A model generated the notes under the pieces. The model worked only from the letters and a program-made list of their open reading frames with translations, was not told where the DNA came from and did no database searches. Positions 1 through 9,167 of a stretch of DNA of 64,000 nt are shown one piece after another. The stretch lies in assembly GCF_016807185.1 (NCBI RefSeq), contig NZ_JAEVYN010000002.1, forward strand, positions 1,609,680 to 1,673,679, in the 5' to 3' direction. The DNA is from Leptolyngbya sp. Cla-17 (GTDB lineage: Bacteria > Cyanobacteriota > Cyanobacteriia > Leptolyngbyales > Leptolyngbyaceae). The translations under genes were made by a program, and so were the position numbers. How positions within the stretch are numbered: the stretch's first letter is position 1; the number at the start of each line of letters is the position of its first letter.

Positions 1-586
1 GCCAGCCTTGAGAGATGAGGGTAGTAGCGTGTTCGTCAAAAAACTGCTCTAGAGTTGCCGCCATTTCAGACAGGTTTTCTTGGTGGGCAAGTTGAGCGAT
101 CGCCCGTACTGCTTGCGAACGAGACTGAATGGCTGGACGTTGAAAGCGTTTCCGAGGAGATGGATCTTCTAAAGCTTTGGCGATCGTGCGTAACTGCTCA
201 ATTAAATCAGTTAGGGTAACTCGACGACGTTGGGGTGGTTGAGCAACGGCACGGCGACGAATCCGGCGCTCTAAATGAGGCGGCAAGCCACTGCTGGTAT
301 CTTCTAGCATCACTTCATCTTCTGGGTCACTCTCTTCATTGAGCGTTGGGTCGGCCTGGATGAGATTATCGGCTTTTAGCAACACCAGCATGGAAGCATA
401 CAAAAAAGCCTGTCCCGAAGAAGACAGACTTTTTTCGTAGGGTTCTTGCCCACTGACAACCGATGGTAGTTGATTGAGAAAGCGATCAATCACCTCAATC
501 ACTTTCACATCCCAAGGGTCAATTTCCCCTTGTTCTGCCATATCGATCAAGAGGGCGATCGCATCCTCAGCTAAAGAAACGGTCAT
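1..586 (-). CDS. scpA: Segregation and condensation protein A (3' end beyond window)
   Basis: Partial gene: the ATG is at 586 and the frame stays open to the left edge, giving 195 visible residues. The N-terminus (MTVSLAEDAIALLIDMAEQG, then EIDPWDVKVIEVIDRFL) is the ScpA/Rec8-kleisin start. It is followed by the helical region that carries FLYASMLVLLKAD and an acidic linker. ScpA is the kleisin that bridges SMC heads, with ScpB, in chromosome condensation and segregation; this is family knowledge. It is the last gene of the minus-strand run that starts at tmk. The winged-helix C-terminus is not seen. Confidence 0.85.
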   Translation of the reverse strand, partial: MTVSLAEDAIALLIDMAEQGEIDPWDVKVIEVIDRFLNQLPSVVSGQEPYEKSLSSSGQAFLYASMLVLLKADNLIQADPTLNEESDPEDEVMLEDTSSGLPPHLERRIRRRAVAQPPQRRRVTLTDLIEQLRTIAKALEDPSPRKRFQRPAIQSRSQAVRAIAQLAHQENLSEMAATLEQFFDEHATTLISQGW

Positions 587-599
587 GAATTATAACGAC

Positions 600-716
600 C
601 TATCGAAGAGAGATTCGCACAAACCAGAAGGCAGCCATCAAAATGAAGCTAAACAGCACTAAGGGCACCCACAAACTCCACAAATTCAATGGAGTAATGA
701 AATCAACAGCCGACAT
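600..716 (-). CDS. 38-residue single-pass membrane peptide
   Basis: Short gene starting with ATG at 716 and ending in TAG at 600-602. It encodes 38 residues: a short polar start, a hydrophobic helix (about residues 12-33, rich in L, W, V and F) and a basic end (VRISLR). This shape is typical of the small one-helix subunits of cyanobacterial thylakoid complexes, but I cannot assign it to a named subunit. It lies 13 bp upstream of scpA on the same strand, so it may be cotranscribed with it. A conserved small protein is likely; its function is unknown. Confidence 0.5.
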   Translation of the reverse strand: MSAVDFITPLNLWSLWVPLVLFSFILMAAFWFVRISLR

Positions 717-813
717 GGTTGAATCCTAGCCTATGAAACAGCGATCGCAATTGTTCCGTTAAAAGTCTAATGACTCTTTACCATAAGCCATCAGTTAAGC
801 TCTGCAAACGGGA

Positions 814-1170
814 CTAACTCACGAATTCAGCTTCAGTTGTTTGAGAATCAGATTGAGCCGCTGGCAACAGGCGCTGCTGCTCAATTTCGGCTTTATAATG
901 CTCTACATCTTTTTCTAGGGCTTGAATCCGGTCTTCACGAACACGGATGTCCTTACCGACTTCGACCATGCGTTGCAGCCGAGTCCACACGCTAAACACC
1001 CATGCCAACACTGCCCCAATTCCCATTGCCAAAATCAACTCAATCGACAAAGGTGCCTGGAACTGAATATCTTTAACGATGCGAATGGGCACAAGCTCAG
1101 TATTTTCAATGCCAAACAGAACCAATGCAAGGCAAATCACAAAAATGATGACAAAGTTAACTTGTTTCAT
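814..1170 (-). CDS. LapA-like (DUF1049) membrane protein
   Basis: 118 residues from ATG 1170; a TTG nine codons upstream is a less likely start. There are two N-terminal membrane helices (about 5-25 and 41-62), the first containing FVICLALVLFGIENTE. They are followed by an amphipathic coiled-coil tail (REDRIQALEKDVEHYKAEIEQQ). This is the layout of the LapA/DUF1049 family, which in proteobacteria takes part in lipopolysaccharide assembly. The cyanobacterial members are uncharacterised, so only family membership is claimed. It lies about 97 bp upstream of the small membrane peptide on the same strand. Confidence 0.7.
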   Translation of the reverse strand: MKQVNFVIIFVICLALVLFGIENTELVPIRIVKDIQFQAPLSIELILAMGIGAVLAWVFSVWTRLQRMVEVGKDIRVREDRIQALEKDVEHYKAEIEQQRLLPAAQSDSQTTEAEFVS

Positions 1171-1329
1171 GTGTCTTAGATGTTTAATTTCACTCAATCC
1201 TGCTGATAAAAGTTTTACCAGAGACAGGTAGCAAATGTTTGAGATTGATCAATTCTTTAAAGCGCGGTGAAATGGCGAATGGCGATTAAAGAACTCACAA
1301 CTTTACCCTTTGCACTGTGCACTCCGCCC

Positions 1330-2415
1330 TTATCCTCCAGTTTCCACTTGACCATTTTTGCTCTTTCCTTGAAGTGACAGTGCAGAATTGTCATGCATGG
1401 CATCTAGAGTGCCTTTAATGGTTCCGGCGATCGGAACAGCGACGACAATGCCTAGAAAACCAGCAATCTGCAACCCGATGAGCAGAGCAATAAAAATCCA
1501 GATGGGATTGAGCCCGGTAAAATCGCCCAGTAGTTTGGGGGCGAGGATGTTATCCCGAACTTGTTGCAAAATTGTGGCAGCGATCGCCACCTGAACCATC
1601 AGCCAAGGGTCTTGCAGCAGCAGCAGTAGCAGCACCGATCCAATTCCCAGTGCCGGACCCACCAAAGGAATAATTTCAGAAATCCCAATTAGTACCACAA
1701 ACAGCAAAGCAAACGGCACTTGTAGGGCAATAAAAATAGGCAGCAGCGCCACCATCATGAACACTGCTAGCAAAATTTGGCTAATAAAAAAATTATGAAA
1801 GTTATTCTGTAGCGAGTTGCCGATCGCGACCCCGTACTGCTGAGGCAAACGATTAATTGCGCCTCGCCAGAGACGATTGCCATCCAACAGCATGTAAAAC
1901 GCCAAAACCAACACAAAAGTACTGTTTAACGCCCAATTCAACGTTCCTAATGCCAACCCTACCGCCTGCTGTGCCAACGGATTTAACTGGTTTTGAATTT
2001 GATCGTTAATCCGCTGACTAAACCCTTGTAGATCTAATGGTAGATTGCGTTGTTTTGCCATAAGGTCTAGCGTCTGCAAGTTTTTGGCACTCGCTTGCAG
2101 CCAATTTGGAATTCGATTGAGAAGCTGAGTTGTTTGATCCACAATGACGGGTAACAATGTCACGCCTGCAATCACTAGAACCGTAACCGTTAGAAACAAA
2201 ACAATTGTGACTGCTTGGCTACGCGAAAGGCGGATTTTCTGAAATAACCGCACGGGATAATTCAGCAAAAATGCCAGGATTGCTGAAGCAACTAGGAGAG
2301 TAATCAGCCCTTCAAAGTAGCGAAACACTTGGGTGATTAGCCAAATGTTTAAAGCCACAACAGGACCAGTCAAACCTAGAGTTAGAATGCGTTGCAGGTC
2401 AGGAAAACGTCGCAT
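1330..2415 (-). CDS. AI-2E family (PerM-like) transporter
   Basis: 361 residues from ATG 2415. There is a pair of N-terminal hydrophobic helices (about 10-50), a third near 65-85, a soluble middle region (about 90-160), then several helices in the C-terminal half that include the family-typical LIGISEIIPLVGPALGIG segment and a glycine-rich last helix. This is the AI-2E exporter/PerM fold, a broad family of membrane permeases whose substrates are mostly unknown. Length is normal for the family. The DUF3153 gene lies 41 bp upstream on the same strand, so cotranscription is likely. Confidence 0.85.
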   Translation of the reverse strand: MRRFPDLQRILTLGLTGPVVALNIWLITQVFRYFEGLITLLVASAILAFLLNYPVRLFQKIRLSRSQAVTIVLFLTVTVLVIAGVTLLPVIVDQTTQLLNRIPNWLQASAKNLQTLDLMAKQRNLPLDLQGFSQRINDQIQNQLNPLAQQAVGLALGTLNWALNSTFVLVLAFYMLLDGNRLWRGAINRLPQQYGVAIGNSLQNNFHNFFISQILLAVFMMVALLPIFIALQVPFALLFVVLIGISEIIPLVGPALGIGSVLLLLLLQDPWLMVQVAIAATILQQVRDNILAPKLLGDFTGLNPIWIFIALLIGLQIAGFLGIVVAVPIAGTIKGTLDAMHDNSALSLQGKSKNGQVETGG

Positions 2416-2456
2416 TAGAGCGCTAATTGAAAGGGCAAGAGAAAGCTGGAGTAAGG

Positions 2457-3332
2457 CTAATGGGAGGCTTGCTGAGGCGGTGGATTTAGGATGTCAGACG
2501 TTTGAGGATATTTGAGAAATCTGCCTAAAAGCACGAAAAGCAGGATAGCAATGCTTCCCAAACCGATGAAGTTGGGCATCCAGAAGGTCGTATCTACTAA
2601 GTTTTCTTCACCGGGGATCAACGCCCAAATGAGTTTCTTTCCATCCTTCAGCGATCGCGGCTTGAGGGTGGTCGGATCGGCATTATTGCGAGATCCCCAG
2701 GGTGTGTCTAACTTAAATTCAAGGTTAATCAAGGACGTAGGGCTGACCAATACATCACCAGCGACAGAACGGACACCGAGCGATCGCAAATCAATGTCAT
2801 ACCGTAATCGATTGCGCTCTACTAAGATGAAATTGCTGCGTTGAATAGCTAAATGCCCAGTGATAGCCGGAATACCGCTGTTGGGTTCGATCAGCGCAGA
2901 CTGACCCAAACCGTTATAAAACTGATTAAACTTTTTCTCCAGGTCAGCGCTGCTGCTAAAGGGAATGACCACTTCAAGTCCGTTAGGGTCGCGCTGTAGT
3001 CTCCCTCCCAGCTTCTGCGTGGTTTGCTCAATCGCTTTAATCCAGTGCTGCTGCAATTCACTAGTGAGTGTTTGCAGTCGATCGCTTTGGATATGCTGCA
3101 CAAACTCCCCTTGGTTGGGGCTGCGATAGTGGATTGCCATGTCGTAGTCAATGCAGCCAGACAGCGAGATAGACAGAAGCAATGGGAGGCAGCTAGCCCG
3201 AATGATTGATAACGTTGTCGCAATTCCCGCAGGGAGTTTTGTGGAAAGCTTCGCTAACGTTTCACGAATCGCTGTTCCCATGCGTTGAACCAAAAGAACT
3301 GAGAAAAAGCTTAACCATTTTTTTATTTGCAC
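2457..3332 (-). CDS. DUF3153 lipoprotein-like membrane-anchored protein
   Basis: 291 residues from a GTG at 3332, chosen because GGAG stands about nine bases upstream; ATG 3281 has no visible ribosome site. A hydrophobic stretch ends in a lipobox-like LSGC near residue 60, so the mature protein may be a lipoprotein. A long extracytoplasmic domain follows (Q/E-rich helices, then beta-type sequence LVERNRLRYDIDLRSL). Close to the C-terminus is a membrane helix (GLGSIAILLFVLLGRFL). This matches the cyanobacterial DUF3153 family, whose function is not known. Neighbouring genes suggest an envelope role. Confidence 0.75.
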   Translation of the reverse strand: MQIKKWLSFFSVLLVQRMGTAIRETLAKLSTKLPAGIATTLSIIRASCLPLLLSISLSGCIDYDMAIHYRSPNQGEFVQHIQSDRLQTLTSELQQHWIKAIEQTTQKLGGRLQRDPNGLEVVIPFSSSADLEKKFNQFYNGLGQSALIEPNSGIPAITGHLAIQRSNFILVERNRLRYDIDLRSLGVRSVAGDVLVSPTSLINLEFKLDTPWGSRNNADPTTLKPRSLKDGKKLIWALIPGEENLVDTTFWMPNFIGLGSIAILLFVLLGRFLKYPQTSDILNPPPQQASH

Positions 3333-3413
3333 GGGCAGTTCTCCGGTTGCTGACTGATGCAGTGCGATCGCTTACTTCGGCGTATTTTACTCTGAACCCC
3401 AAAAATTGAATGT

Positions 3414-3950
3414 TTAGGCACTCCATCCTGCCCACAACACACTGCCTAATATGATTAAAACGGCTATTAGCGCGACCCACACAAATTGGTTATCTTTTGT
3501 ATTGACTTGGCTGCGGTCTACAGACTCAATGATGGGTTTGGGCTTTTGCGGTTTTGGTGATATTTTTGCCGTGCCGTTGGCAGTGCGGTCGCGCGTTTCA
3601 CCTTCCGACAATCCAGTCAAATCTGGAATTTGAGTCAGCCATTCCGGGCGAGATTTCAGCTTAGGCGCTTCCAAAATGTAGAGAATGCGTTTTCCTTCCT
3701 TGCGGATTTTCAAATCGGGATGATTGGTTAATTTTTTGCACAGGGCGATCGCGTCACTCATTTGCCCTTTAGCTTGATAGGCTGTCACGAGCCACATCTG
3801 CACCTCGCCGCCCAAGATTGAATAGGGATTCACAAGCGCTAAGGTCCGCTCAAAACCTGCTACAGCCTCCCGGTAATTTCCTCGGTCGAAGGCATTTTTT
3901 GCTGATTGAAAGTCTTGCTTTGCATCTGGATTGTCTAAATCTGCCGTCAT
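3414..3950 (-). CDS. TPR-like protein with C-terminal membrane anchor
   Basis: 178 residues from ATG 3950. Residues 10-90 form tetratricopeptide-like helices (KNAFDRGNYREAVAGFERTL and a following MWLVTAYQAKGQMSDAIALC unit). A proline/threonine-rich linker (95-150) and one C-terminal membrane helix (VWVALIAVLIILGSVLWAG) complete it. The protein therefore looks tail-anchored with its TPR domain in the cytoplasm, probably as a scaffold; the partner is unknown. Similar cyanobacterial proteins are annotated only as hypothetical or TPR proteins. Confidence 0.65.
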   Translation of the reverse strand: MTADLDNPDAKQDFQSAKNAFDRGNYREAVAGFERTLALVNPYSILGGEVQMWLVTAYQAKGQMSDAIALCKKLTNHPDLKIRKEGKRILYILEAPKLKSRPEWLTQIPDLTGLSEGETRDRTANGTAKISPKPQKPKPIIESVDRSQVNTKDNQFVWVALIAVLIILGSVLWAGWSA

Positions 3951-4028
3951 AGCGATTTACAAACGGATTGTTTTTTCAAAAAGAATCTCTCCATTTTACT
4001 GAGACGGGCAGTTCGTCGGCAGCGGATT

Positions 4029-5003
4029 TTATGTGCCAACTTTTGCCATTAAAGTAACTTCCCACACGAGCCGAGGTTGAACATTCCGCCGTAAATAGGT
4101 ACGCGCTTTTTCTAAGTGTTGCAACGGAGATAGCGCGGATTGAGTCACTAGCTGTATCCCGTTGGTTATCTGTTGCCACCAAATTTGCTGCAAATAATCA
4201 ATCAGCCATAGTTGTGCTTCGGGTTCTAGGGTTTGGGCAATCTGGCGGGCAAGGCTCAGGGCATCTCGATGGGAGCGAATCGGTTGACGCAAGGCTTGCA
4301 ATAAATCATCTGGCAGCTCTTGAAGCTTTTGCCAATGAGCGATCGCTGCGCCTGGACTACCCTGTGCCAACTGCAAAATCTCAGGCTGCTGCAAAATATC
4401 CGCCTGATTTGCCCTTTGCAGCACTCGCAACATGTCATCTAAGGGGAGACGATAAAACGGAATCTTTTGACAGCGAGAGATTAAAGTTGGCAGTAAAGAT
4501 TCTGTTCCAGGCACAATCAAAATCAATGTGGCTTGTCCTGGCTCTTCTAGCGTTTTTAATAACGCATTAGCAGGCGCTTCTGCCATCGTTTCTGCCTGCT
4601 CAACCACCACGATTGAGCGCTCTGCCTCTAGGGGCGATCGCGCCAAAAATCGAGCGATTCCTCGGATTTGCTCCAGCCGAATCAGCGGTGCTGTTTTGCG
4701 CTTCAATCCGGCGGCTTCTGCCTCTGCTGGCGAAAATAATTTTCCCTGATGAGTATAGGTCGGCTCTACCCAGAGTAAATCGGGATGATTGCGCTGCTGA
4801 ATGCGGCTGCGGAGAATTGCTTTCTGACCGGAAGATTTGCCTTGACTAAACACCAACTCAATAAAGCATTCCGCCGCTACCCCCCGCCCAATTCCGGCCG
4901 AGCCAGCAAACAGATAAGCGGGTGCAATTCGCTGCTTAGACACCGCCTGCGTCAGCATTTGTATGGCTTGTGATTGCCCAATTAGATGAGAAAAAGGAGA
5001 CAT
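4029..5003 (-). CDS. holB: DNA polymerase III subunit delta'
   Basis: 324 residues from ATG 5003; a TTG two codons upstream is possible. It is an AAA+ clamp-loader subunit with a degenerate nucleotide site (YLFAGSAGIGRGVAAECF, no GKT) as expected for delta'. Further motifs are APANALLKTLEEPG and the SRC motif (LISRCQKIPF). Delta' opens and loads the beta sliding clamp with the tau/gamma and delta subunits; this is family knowledge. It lies just downstream of tmk on the same strand, a pairing common in bacteria. Confidence 0.88.
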   Translation of the reverse strand: MSPFSHLIGQSQAIQMLTQAVSKQRIAPAYLFAGSAGIGRGVAAECFIELVFSQGKSSGQKAILRSRIQQRNHPDLLWVEPTYTHQGKLFSPAEAEAAGLKRKTAPLIRLEQIRGIARFLARSPLEAERSIVVVEQAETMAEAPANALLKTLEEPGQATLILIVPGTESLLPTLISRCQKIPFYRLPLDDMLRVLQRANQADILQQPEILQLAQGSPGAAIAHWQKLQELPDDLLQALRQPIRSHRDALSLARQIAQTLEPEAQLWLIDYLQQIWWQQITNGIQLVTQSALSPLQHLEKARTYLRRNVQPRLVWEVTLMAKVGT

Positions 5004-5117
5004 AAGCAAGGCGGAAGGATGAGGTGAGAAGTTTTTAGTTCATTTATATCTTGTACCTCTCACAGCCATCGTTTGAGCACCAATTCTCCTTTGCCCTTTG
5101 ACCCCAATCCCTGTAAC

Positions 5118-5792
5118 CTATTCTTTCTTCCCATACCACTCAGTTAACCGATCACTTAAAGTGGTTTGAATTTCTTGAAAGACGGCTGCTTCAGGCTGAG
5201 TTGCGTTAATTCTAGCGATGCGGTGGGGATGGGCTTGGGCAAGCGCGGTAAAACCTTGCTGTACGCGCTCGTGAAAGTTGAGATCAGCTTGTTCAATGCG
5301 ATCGGCTTTGCCACGTTGGTGGGTTCTGGCAAGTCCGATTTTTACATCGAGATCAAGCCAAAGGGTGAGGTCGCTTTGTAAACCGTTGGTAGCAATCTGA
5401 TTCAGCTGCTCAATTAACACTTGATCTAAACCCCGCCCATAGCCTTGGTAGGCAATGGTCGAGTCGGTATAGCGATCGCACAAAATTAAGTTTTTCTGGG
5501 TGAGCTGAGGTCGCAAAACTCCTTCTACATGCTGAGCGCGATCTGCCGCATATAGCAGTAGCTCTGCTCGATCCTGAATGGGTTCTTGAGTCGCATGTAA
5601 TAGCAGTTGCCGTAGCCCTTGTCCTAAATTAGTGCCGCCGGGTTCACGAGTTACAACAAGCTGCTGTACCCAGCCGTTTGATTGCAGAAAGGCAAGCCAA
5701 CCGCTATCGATCAACCACTGCCGCGATCGCTCCAATTGGGTCGTTTTACCGCCACCCTCGACACCCTCAAACACAATTAATCGACCTGACAT
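5118..5792 (-). CDS. tmk: Thymidylate kinase
   Basis: 224 residues from ATG 5792. The P-loop is near the N-terminus (FEGVEGGGKTTQ, about 8-19). The DRYTDSTIAYQGYGRGLD segment is the DRY(T/S) substrate-binding motif, and VTREPGGTNLGQGLR is the TMP-binding arginine region. The enzyme phosphorylates dTMP to dTDP with ATP for DNA synthesis. Length is close to normal. It is the first gene of the minus-strand run, with holB 114 bp downstream. Confidence 0.92.
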   Translation of the reverse strand: MSGRLIVFEGVEGGGKTTQLERSRQWLIDSGWLAFLQSNGWVQQLVVTREPGGTNLGQGLRQLLLHATQEPIQDRAELLLYAADRAQHVEGVLRPQLTQKNLILCDRYTDSTIAYQGYGRGLDQVLIEQLNQIATNGLQSDLTLWLDLDVKIGLARTHQRGKADRIEQADLNFHERVQQGFTALAQAHPHRIARINATQPEAAVFQEIQTTLSDRLTEWYGKKE

Positions 5793-5921
5793 AAATTTGG
5801 TATCACGTTTAATAATTCAGTTAAAAAATATACTTGCGTGGAATTTAGTTGATCTGCCATTTTGCTAACGACAGAATGAACGCTATCATGGCAAGGTCTA
5901 ATTGTTGAAAGTCAGAAATCC

Positions 5922-6269
5922 ATGGCGCGCTACACTGGCATATTCAAAATTTCGACCCCGGTAGCTGTCTTTCAGACGCTGATGAAGGAAACGTTGGAGT
6001 CTTGTCACTTTGACGTTATTTATCAGACTGATGATTATCTCATGGCACGTGAGACTCCAGGGAACGTTGCTTTTCATCAATTGGTAACTACTGAAGTCCT
6101 AATTGATAAAACGACAGCAACGGATAGCGAAATTCGTCTGAGCATTGTAGTTAAAAATGAAGAGTTGCCTCTTCATCTCGATAATCACTGCCATCAAGTG
6201 TTTAGTCAAATTAGTCAAGCGATCTCAGAATCTAACCACTGGAAACTAATAGAAGCGGTTGCAGGTTAA
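5922..6269 (+). CDS. Conserved cyanobacterial small protein, function unknown
   Basis: 115 residues from ATG 5922. It is a soluble alpha/beta sequence without signal peptide or membrane helix. It begins with a strand and helix around TGIFKISTPVAVFQTLMKE, and its conserved-looking YLMARETPGNVAFHQLVTTE segment is followed by alternating strands. I do not recognise a named domain. It is convergent with the FHA gene, whose stop lies 18 bp beyond its own stop. Codon use is like that of its neighbours, so it looks native. Confidence 0.6.
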   Translation: MARYTGIFKISTPVAVFQTLMKETLESCHFDVIYQTDDYLMARETPGNVAFHQLVTTEVLIDKTTATDSEIRLSIVVKNEELPLHLDNHCHQVFSQISQAISESNHWKLIEAVAG

Positions 6270-6287
6270 CATTGGCTGCTTCTAGTG

Positions 6288-6716
6288 CTAATCATAATCT
6301 TCTGGATCGCCCACCATATTTGGGCTGATTAAGGTTATGTCCCATTCATCTGGTGGCACAGTAAGCACAGCATCTCGTTGCAGAGAGTAGTAAATAGCCC
6401 GAACTTGGGGGCCAAATACTACTTCATCTTCGTTTTTTAAATCTTGAGCTTGTAGTTTACGCCCGTTAATTAGCAACCCATTTGCACTTACCTTCCCCTT
6501 GGCATTTCCATCCACAATTCGGTAATAAAAGCTGCCATCTTCGTTAGGTAGCTGCACCAAGGTTGCATGACGACGAGAGACAAACTGAGAAACTAACCGG
6601 ATATCACACTTAGGATCTCGGCCAATTGAATAAAGTGGCGAAGTAAGAATAAACTCGCGTCGTCCTTTGTCGTCTTCAATAATCAGAAGATGATTTTTGT
6701 GTGGTTCAGAAGGCAT
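6288..6716 (-). CDS. FHA domain protein
   Basis: 142 residues from ATG 6716; a GTG six codons upstream is an alternative start. Nearly the whole protein is a forkhead-associated domain: SIGRDPKCDIRL (the GR of the phosphothreonine loop), SQFVSRRHATLV (the SxxH motif) and NGLLINGRKL (the NG motif). FHA domains bind phosphothreonine peptides, usually downstream of Ser/Thr kinases. No kinase gene is nearby, so the partner is unknown. The acidic tail ends in DPEDYD. Confidence 0.85.
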   Translation of the reverse strand: MPSEPHKNHLLIIEDDKGRREFILTSPLYSIGRDPKCDIRLVSQFVSRRHATLVQLPNEDGSFYYRIVDGNAKGKVSANGLLINGRKLQAQDLKNEDEVVFGPQVRAIYYSLQRDAVLTVPPDEWDITLISPNMVGDPEDYD

Positions 6717-6734
6717 TGATGCTCGGAGGGACAC

Positions 6735-7299
6735 AACGTTCTCTTAAAGAAACAGCAAAACTAATGGAATCAAAAAAGAACTGTTGAAGATTTTAGCTTG
6801 AAACAATATAAAGATCTGACAACTAATTTTTATAGCCTCAGCCAATACCTCCTTTGCAGACCATACCTAAACTAACCTGCAAATCGCGATCGCTAGAAAG
6901 TTTTTAGGAGGTGACAACGGACATGGCCTTACAGCCAAGAAGAATAATTAAATAAAAGACAGTACAGGCAATAATAACCGAATTAGCAATAGGAATAGGG
7001 CAACTCGCATCACTGTTGCAATGCATTTAAGGCGATCGCTTAGAATTGTCCCAGCAAAAACAGATTACCTTTGGCAAGGAGCAAGTCTCTCGCCAGATTT
7101 CTCTATCAAATCGACCATCAGATATCTGGCATCGATATGGGGAAAGTTGCTTTTTGGTAGACATACTCAACGCTAAAGCCGGATGTCAACGCGAGCGCTG
7201 TCTGCCACAGCGCTAAAAATCAGTTTCTCAAGATGTCCATTCTTAGCTTCATCACAGAACTGCTTCGCGAAAGTTGGCCTCCAGTGATTTACCTGCCCT
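6735..7299. other. Intergenic stretch, 565 bp
   Basis: This gap separates the 5' end of the FHA gene from the 3' end of miaB. It must hold the FHA promoter and the miaB terminator, but I see no convincing hairpin with a T tract. It contains a strong ribosome-site-like AGGAGGTGAC at 6906-6915 that precedes only a 10-codon frame (ATG 6923). There is also an unsupported 51-codon plus-strand frame at 7021-7176. No tRNA or repeat is recognised. Confidence 0.4.
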
Positions 7300-8655
7300 T
7301 TAAAGAAGAACTGGTGCTAAAACTTCACCCGTTAGACTAAACGCTCGCACATCGGTAATTCGCACTTTCACAAGCTTCCCTTTGAAATCCTGAATCTCAC
7401 CCGGAAAGAAGGTCAACCGATTACCGCGAGTTCGACCCATTACCTGAGCCGGGTTTTTCTCATTCTGCTCTTCTACCAAGATTTCTTCAATTCGCCCTAG
7501 GTAGCGCTGCGATCGCTCCATAGCCTTAATCGACATCAGGTGATTCAATCGCTGCAAGCGATCGCTTTTCACCCCTTCACTCAACTGATTTTCCCACAGC
7601 GCCGCAGGAGTTCCAGGACGAGGAGAATAAGCAGCAGTATTGATCAAGTCAAAGCCAATTTCTTCAACCAGCTTGAGTGTATTCTCAAACTGGTGCTCTG
7701 TTTCACCCGGAAACCCCACGATCACATCCGCACTAATCGAAGCATCCGGCATCAGATCGCGAATCGTGTCAATAATGCGGCAATATTTCTCCTGAGAGTA
7801 CCCTCGCCCCATTGCCTTCAACACTTCGTTGTCTCCCGATTGAAAGGGAATGTGAAAATGCTCACACACCTTTGGTAATTCTGCACAGGCGTGAATCAAA
7901 CGCTCAGTAAAATAGCGAGGATGACTAGTAGCAAAGCGAATTCGTTCCACTCCAGGAACATCATGGACGTAGTAGAGCAAATCGGTGAAGGTATGCTGAT
8001 GTCGTCCTTCTGAAGTGGAACCTGGCAAATCACGCCCATAAGCATCGATATTTTGTCCCAAAAGTGTAATTTCTTTGTAGCCCTGCTGCCCTAAAATCTC
8101 CATTTCAGCGCGAATGGCGGCTGGTGTACGTGACTGCTCAACGCCTCTAACATTTGGCACTACACAATAGGTACAGCGCTCATTACAGCCATAGATGACG
8201 TTAACCCAAGCTGTGACTGCACTGTCTCTACGAGGCTTAGTAATGTCTTCAATAATATGTACTGGTTCTGTTGCAAGAACCTGGCTACCTGCTAAAACCT
8301 GCTCTAATAATTCTTGCAAGCGATTGGCATGTTGAGGTCCCATAACCAGGTCTAGCTCAGGTACACGCCGCAGCAATTTTTCTCCTTCTTGCTGGGCAAC
8401 ACATCCCGCCACAATTAAGGTTAGGTGAGGATTTTCGTGTTTGCGTTTTGCCTGTCGCCCTAGATGGGAGTAGACCTTTTGCTCTGCATTGTCTCGAATG
8501 GTACAGGTATTATACAAAATCAAATCAGCGTCGTTGGGTTCCTCTGTCCACGCAAAGCCCATATTTTCTAAGATGCCAGCCATGCGCTCGGAGTCGGCTT
8601 TATTCATCTGGCAACCGAAGGTAGTGATATGGTAACGACGAGCAGCAATAGCCAT
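7300..8655 (-). CDS. miaB: tRNA-2-methylthio-N6-dimethylallyladenosine synthase
   Basis: 451 residues from ATG 8655. Three N-terminal cysteines that bind one 4Fe-4S cluster are visible (C15, C51, C85). The radical-SAM CxxxCxxC motif is C157, C161 and C164 in YGCNERCTYCVVPN. A C-terminal TRAM domain follows (about 385-450). MiaB methylthiolates i6A37 in tRNAs reading UNN codons. All key residues and the length are normal. It stands alone on the minus strand, divergent from ado. Confidence 0.95.
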   Translation of the reverse strand: MAIAARRYHITTFGCQMNKADSERMAGILENMGFAWTEEPNDADLILYNTCTIRDNAEQKVYSHLGRQAKRKHENPHLTLIVAGCVAQQEGEKLLRRVPELDLVMGPQHANRLQELLEQVLAGSQVLATEPVHIIEDITKPRRDSAVTAWVNVIYGCNERCTYCVVPNVRGVEQSRTPAAIRAEMEILGQQGYKEITLLGQNIDAYGRDLPGSTSEGRHQHTFTDLLYYVHDVPGVERIRFATSHPRYFTERLIHACAELPKVCEHFHIPFQSGDNEVLKAMGRGYSQEKYCRIIDTIRDLMPDASISADVIVGFPGETEHQFENTLKLVEEIGFDLINTAAYSPRPGTPAALWENQLSEGVKSDRLQRLNHLMSIKAMERSQRYLGRIEEILVEEQNEKNPAQVMGRTRGNRLTFFPGEIQDFKGKLVKVRITDVRAFSLTGEVLAPVLL

Positions 8656-9167
8656 GAGGAGGTATAAAGATAATTGATTGCAGTTTGCACAAAATGTGAC
8701 TGTGCATCCAGCATTTGATCTTACAGCAGAGTCAATTAATCTGCGGATTCTCTTTTAGGAGCCGATGAATTAGCAAACTCATTTAGAAGAACGGTGGATG
8801 CGGGTAAATTGCTGTCAATAGTGTGATTTTTTTGAAGTCACTATCGGGTTAAATATGTGAGCGTGGAAAGAGCTAGATAGAATTTGAGAAACGTTTAACG
8901 CGATCGCGTTAACAGAAACCATTCTTCTATATTAGATGGAAGATATTGGGCGATAGGTTTTTCGGAAGTTCTAAATGGTTTGGTTGCTATCTGGTGAGAA
9001 TATCATTGGTATTCACGTCGCATCAGGAAAACGCTAGAGTGATACAAGCGAGTAGATAAAGGTATCTGTTACGCTTTATGCTTCAGTCATTCATTTTCCA
9101 GCTTGATTTCCCGCTTACTATTCCAATGCCGAGTAACATCGGCTGCATTCTGAGGAGAAAGTAATCT
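8656..9167. other. Divergent promoter region between miaB and ado
   Basis: This 512-bp gap between two divergently transcribed genes must contain both promoters. Ahead of ado, the sequence ends in GAGGAG at 9151-9156, a good ribosome site for the ATG at 9168. I see no coding sequence, RNA gene or operator that I can name. A HIP1-like site (GCGATCGC) lies near 8900. Confidence 0.4.
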
